A DNA stretch of 64,000 nucleotides from NCBI RefSeq assembly GCF_003867075.1, contig NZ_CP032544.1, forward strand, positions 496,001 to 560,000, given 5' to 3'. A program made the position numbers and the translations under genes. This stretch comes from Tenacibaculum mesophilum (lineage in GTDB: Bacteria; Bacteroidota; Bacteroidia; Flavobacteriales; Flavobacteriaceae). Below are positions 63,853 to 64,000 of this stretch, one piece after another. The notes beneath the pieces were generated by a model. That model saw nothing but the letters and a program-made list of their open reading frames with translations. It was not told where the DNA came from and did not search any database. Position 1 is the stretch's first letter; each line of letters starts with the position of its first letter.

Positions 63853-63954
63853 TCAATTTCTCAACTAAACTAGTTCAATTGCAAATATCCAAGTTTGCTA
63901 AAAAAGAAAAGTATTAAAAACTTTATCAAGTAAAAGTTGGTTTAAATATAAAGC
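63853..63954 (+). pseudogene. decayed duplicate of the msrA 3' end
   Basis: This segment aligns with 63596-63697, which covers the last 22 codons of msrA plus the downstream spacer, with roughly three-quarters or more identity by eye. It includes the AAAAGTATTAA stop context and the AAAACTTTAT spacer. The reading frame is shifted against msrA by a one-base difference until just before the stop, so it is a fragment and not a gene. An open frame runs through it from upstream without an ATG. Confidence 0.6.
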
Positions 63955-63986
63955 CTCTTAGCAGCATAGTTACTAAGAGGCTTTTA
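63951..63986 (+). terminator. intrinsic terminator after the msrA remnant
   Basis: AAGCCTCTTAG (63951-63961) pairs with CTAAGAGGCTT (63973-63983). It sits at the same position relative to the duplicated segment as the msrA terminator, but with different stem bases. Confidence 0.75.
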
Positions 63987-64000
63987 TAATATGGATTGTT

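Overview
The window looks like a piece of the chromosome of a marine flavobacterium, probably Tenacibaculum or a close relative in the Flavobacteriaceae. The DNA is AT-rich. Several surface proteins carry type IX secretion (T9SS) sorting domains, a PorP/SprF protein is present, and likely promoters carry the Bacteroidetes -7 box TAnnTTTG. I assign the genus by the overall look of the proteins, not by a search. I saw no rRNA, tRNA, CRISPR array, insertion sequence or prophage.

Region 1 (1-8.8 kb) is a complete isoleucine/valine operon, ilvE-ilvD-ilvB-ilvN-ilvC-ilvA. Ahead of it lie two transcription attenuators in series. Each has a short leader peptide packed with Ile and Val codons, an antiterminator segment starting at the leader stop codon, and a strong intrinsic terminator. 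A palindromic intergenic repeat follows ilvA. Region 2 (8.8-12 kb, minus strand) holds a YchJ-like protein, an unknown small protein and a YdeP-type molybdopterin oxidoreductase.

Region 3 (12.1-32.8 kb) is the most unusual part. A tightly coupled operon encodes a receiver-only response regulator, an H-NOX haem sensor and a PAS-PAS-GAF histidine kinase. A free-standing Hpt protein and a LytTR response regulator follow, giving all the parts of a four-step phosphorelay. Next come a T9SS-exported protein, a TPR/outer-membrane barrel protein, a STAS protein, a flippase, a GT4 glycosyltransferase, a GH5-like hydrolase, an Ig-like secreted protein, a large GT-C-like membrane protein, a receiver domain fused to a GT2 glycosyltransferase, and mannose-6-phosphate isomerase. 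I read this as an exopolysaccharide locus. Five paired direct repeats (TTCRTCKAWA-like half-sites exactly 21 bp apart) lie upstream of the first sensor gene, the T9SS protein, the STAS gene, the GT4 gene and the REC-GT2 gene. Each sits at one of two phased distances from a -7 box. This fits one LytTR-type regulator controlling the locus, so the region is a candidate nitric-oxide-responsive polysaccharide system controlled both by transcription and through the receiver domain on the glycosyltransferase.

Region 4 (32.8-38.7 kb, minus strand) is mostly housekeeping or unknown: two related membrane proteins, a YdjM-like membrane hydrolase, two unknown proteins, a GreA/B C-terminal-domain protein and mnmE. 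Region 5 (39-49.4 kb) is a surface-adhesin cassette: a small exported protein, a 2327-residue HYR-repeat adhesin with eleven nearly identical 78-residue repeats, a PorP/SprF protein and an OmpA-PD40 lipid/peptidoglycan anchor protein. Region 6 (49.4-64 kb) holds a CAP-domain lipoprotein, a DUF4268 protein, miaE, the alpha-2-macroglobulin/pbpC pair, a CPA1 antiporter, dnaX and msrA. A decayed duplicate of the msrA 3' end closes the window.
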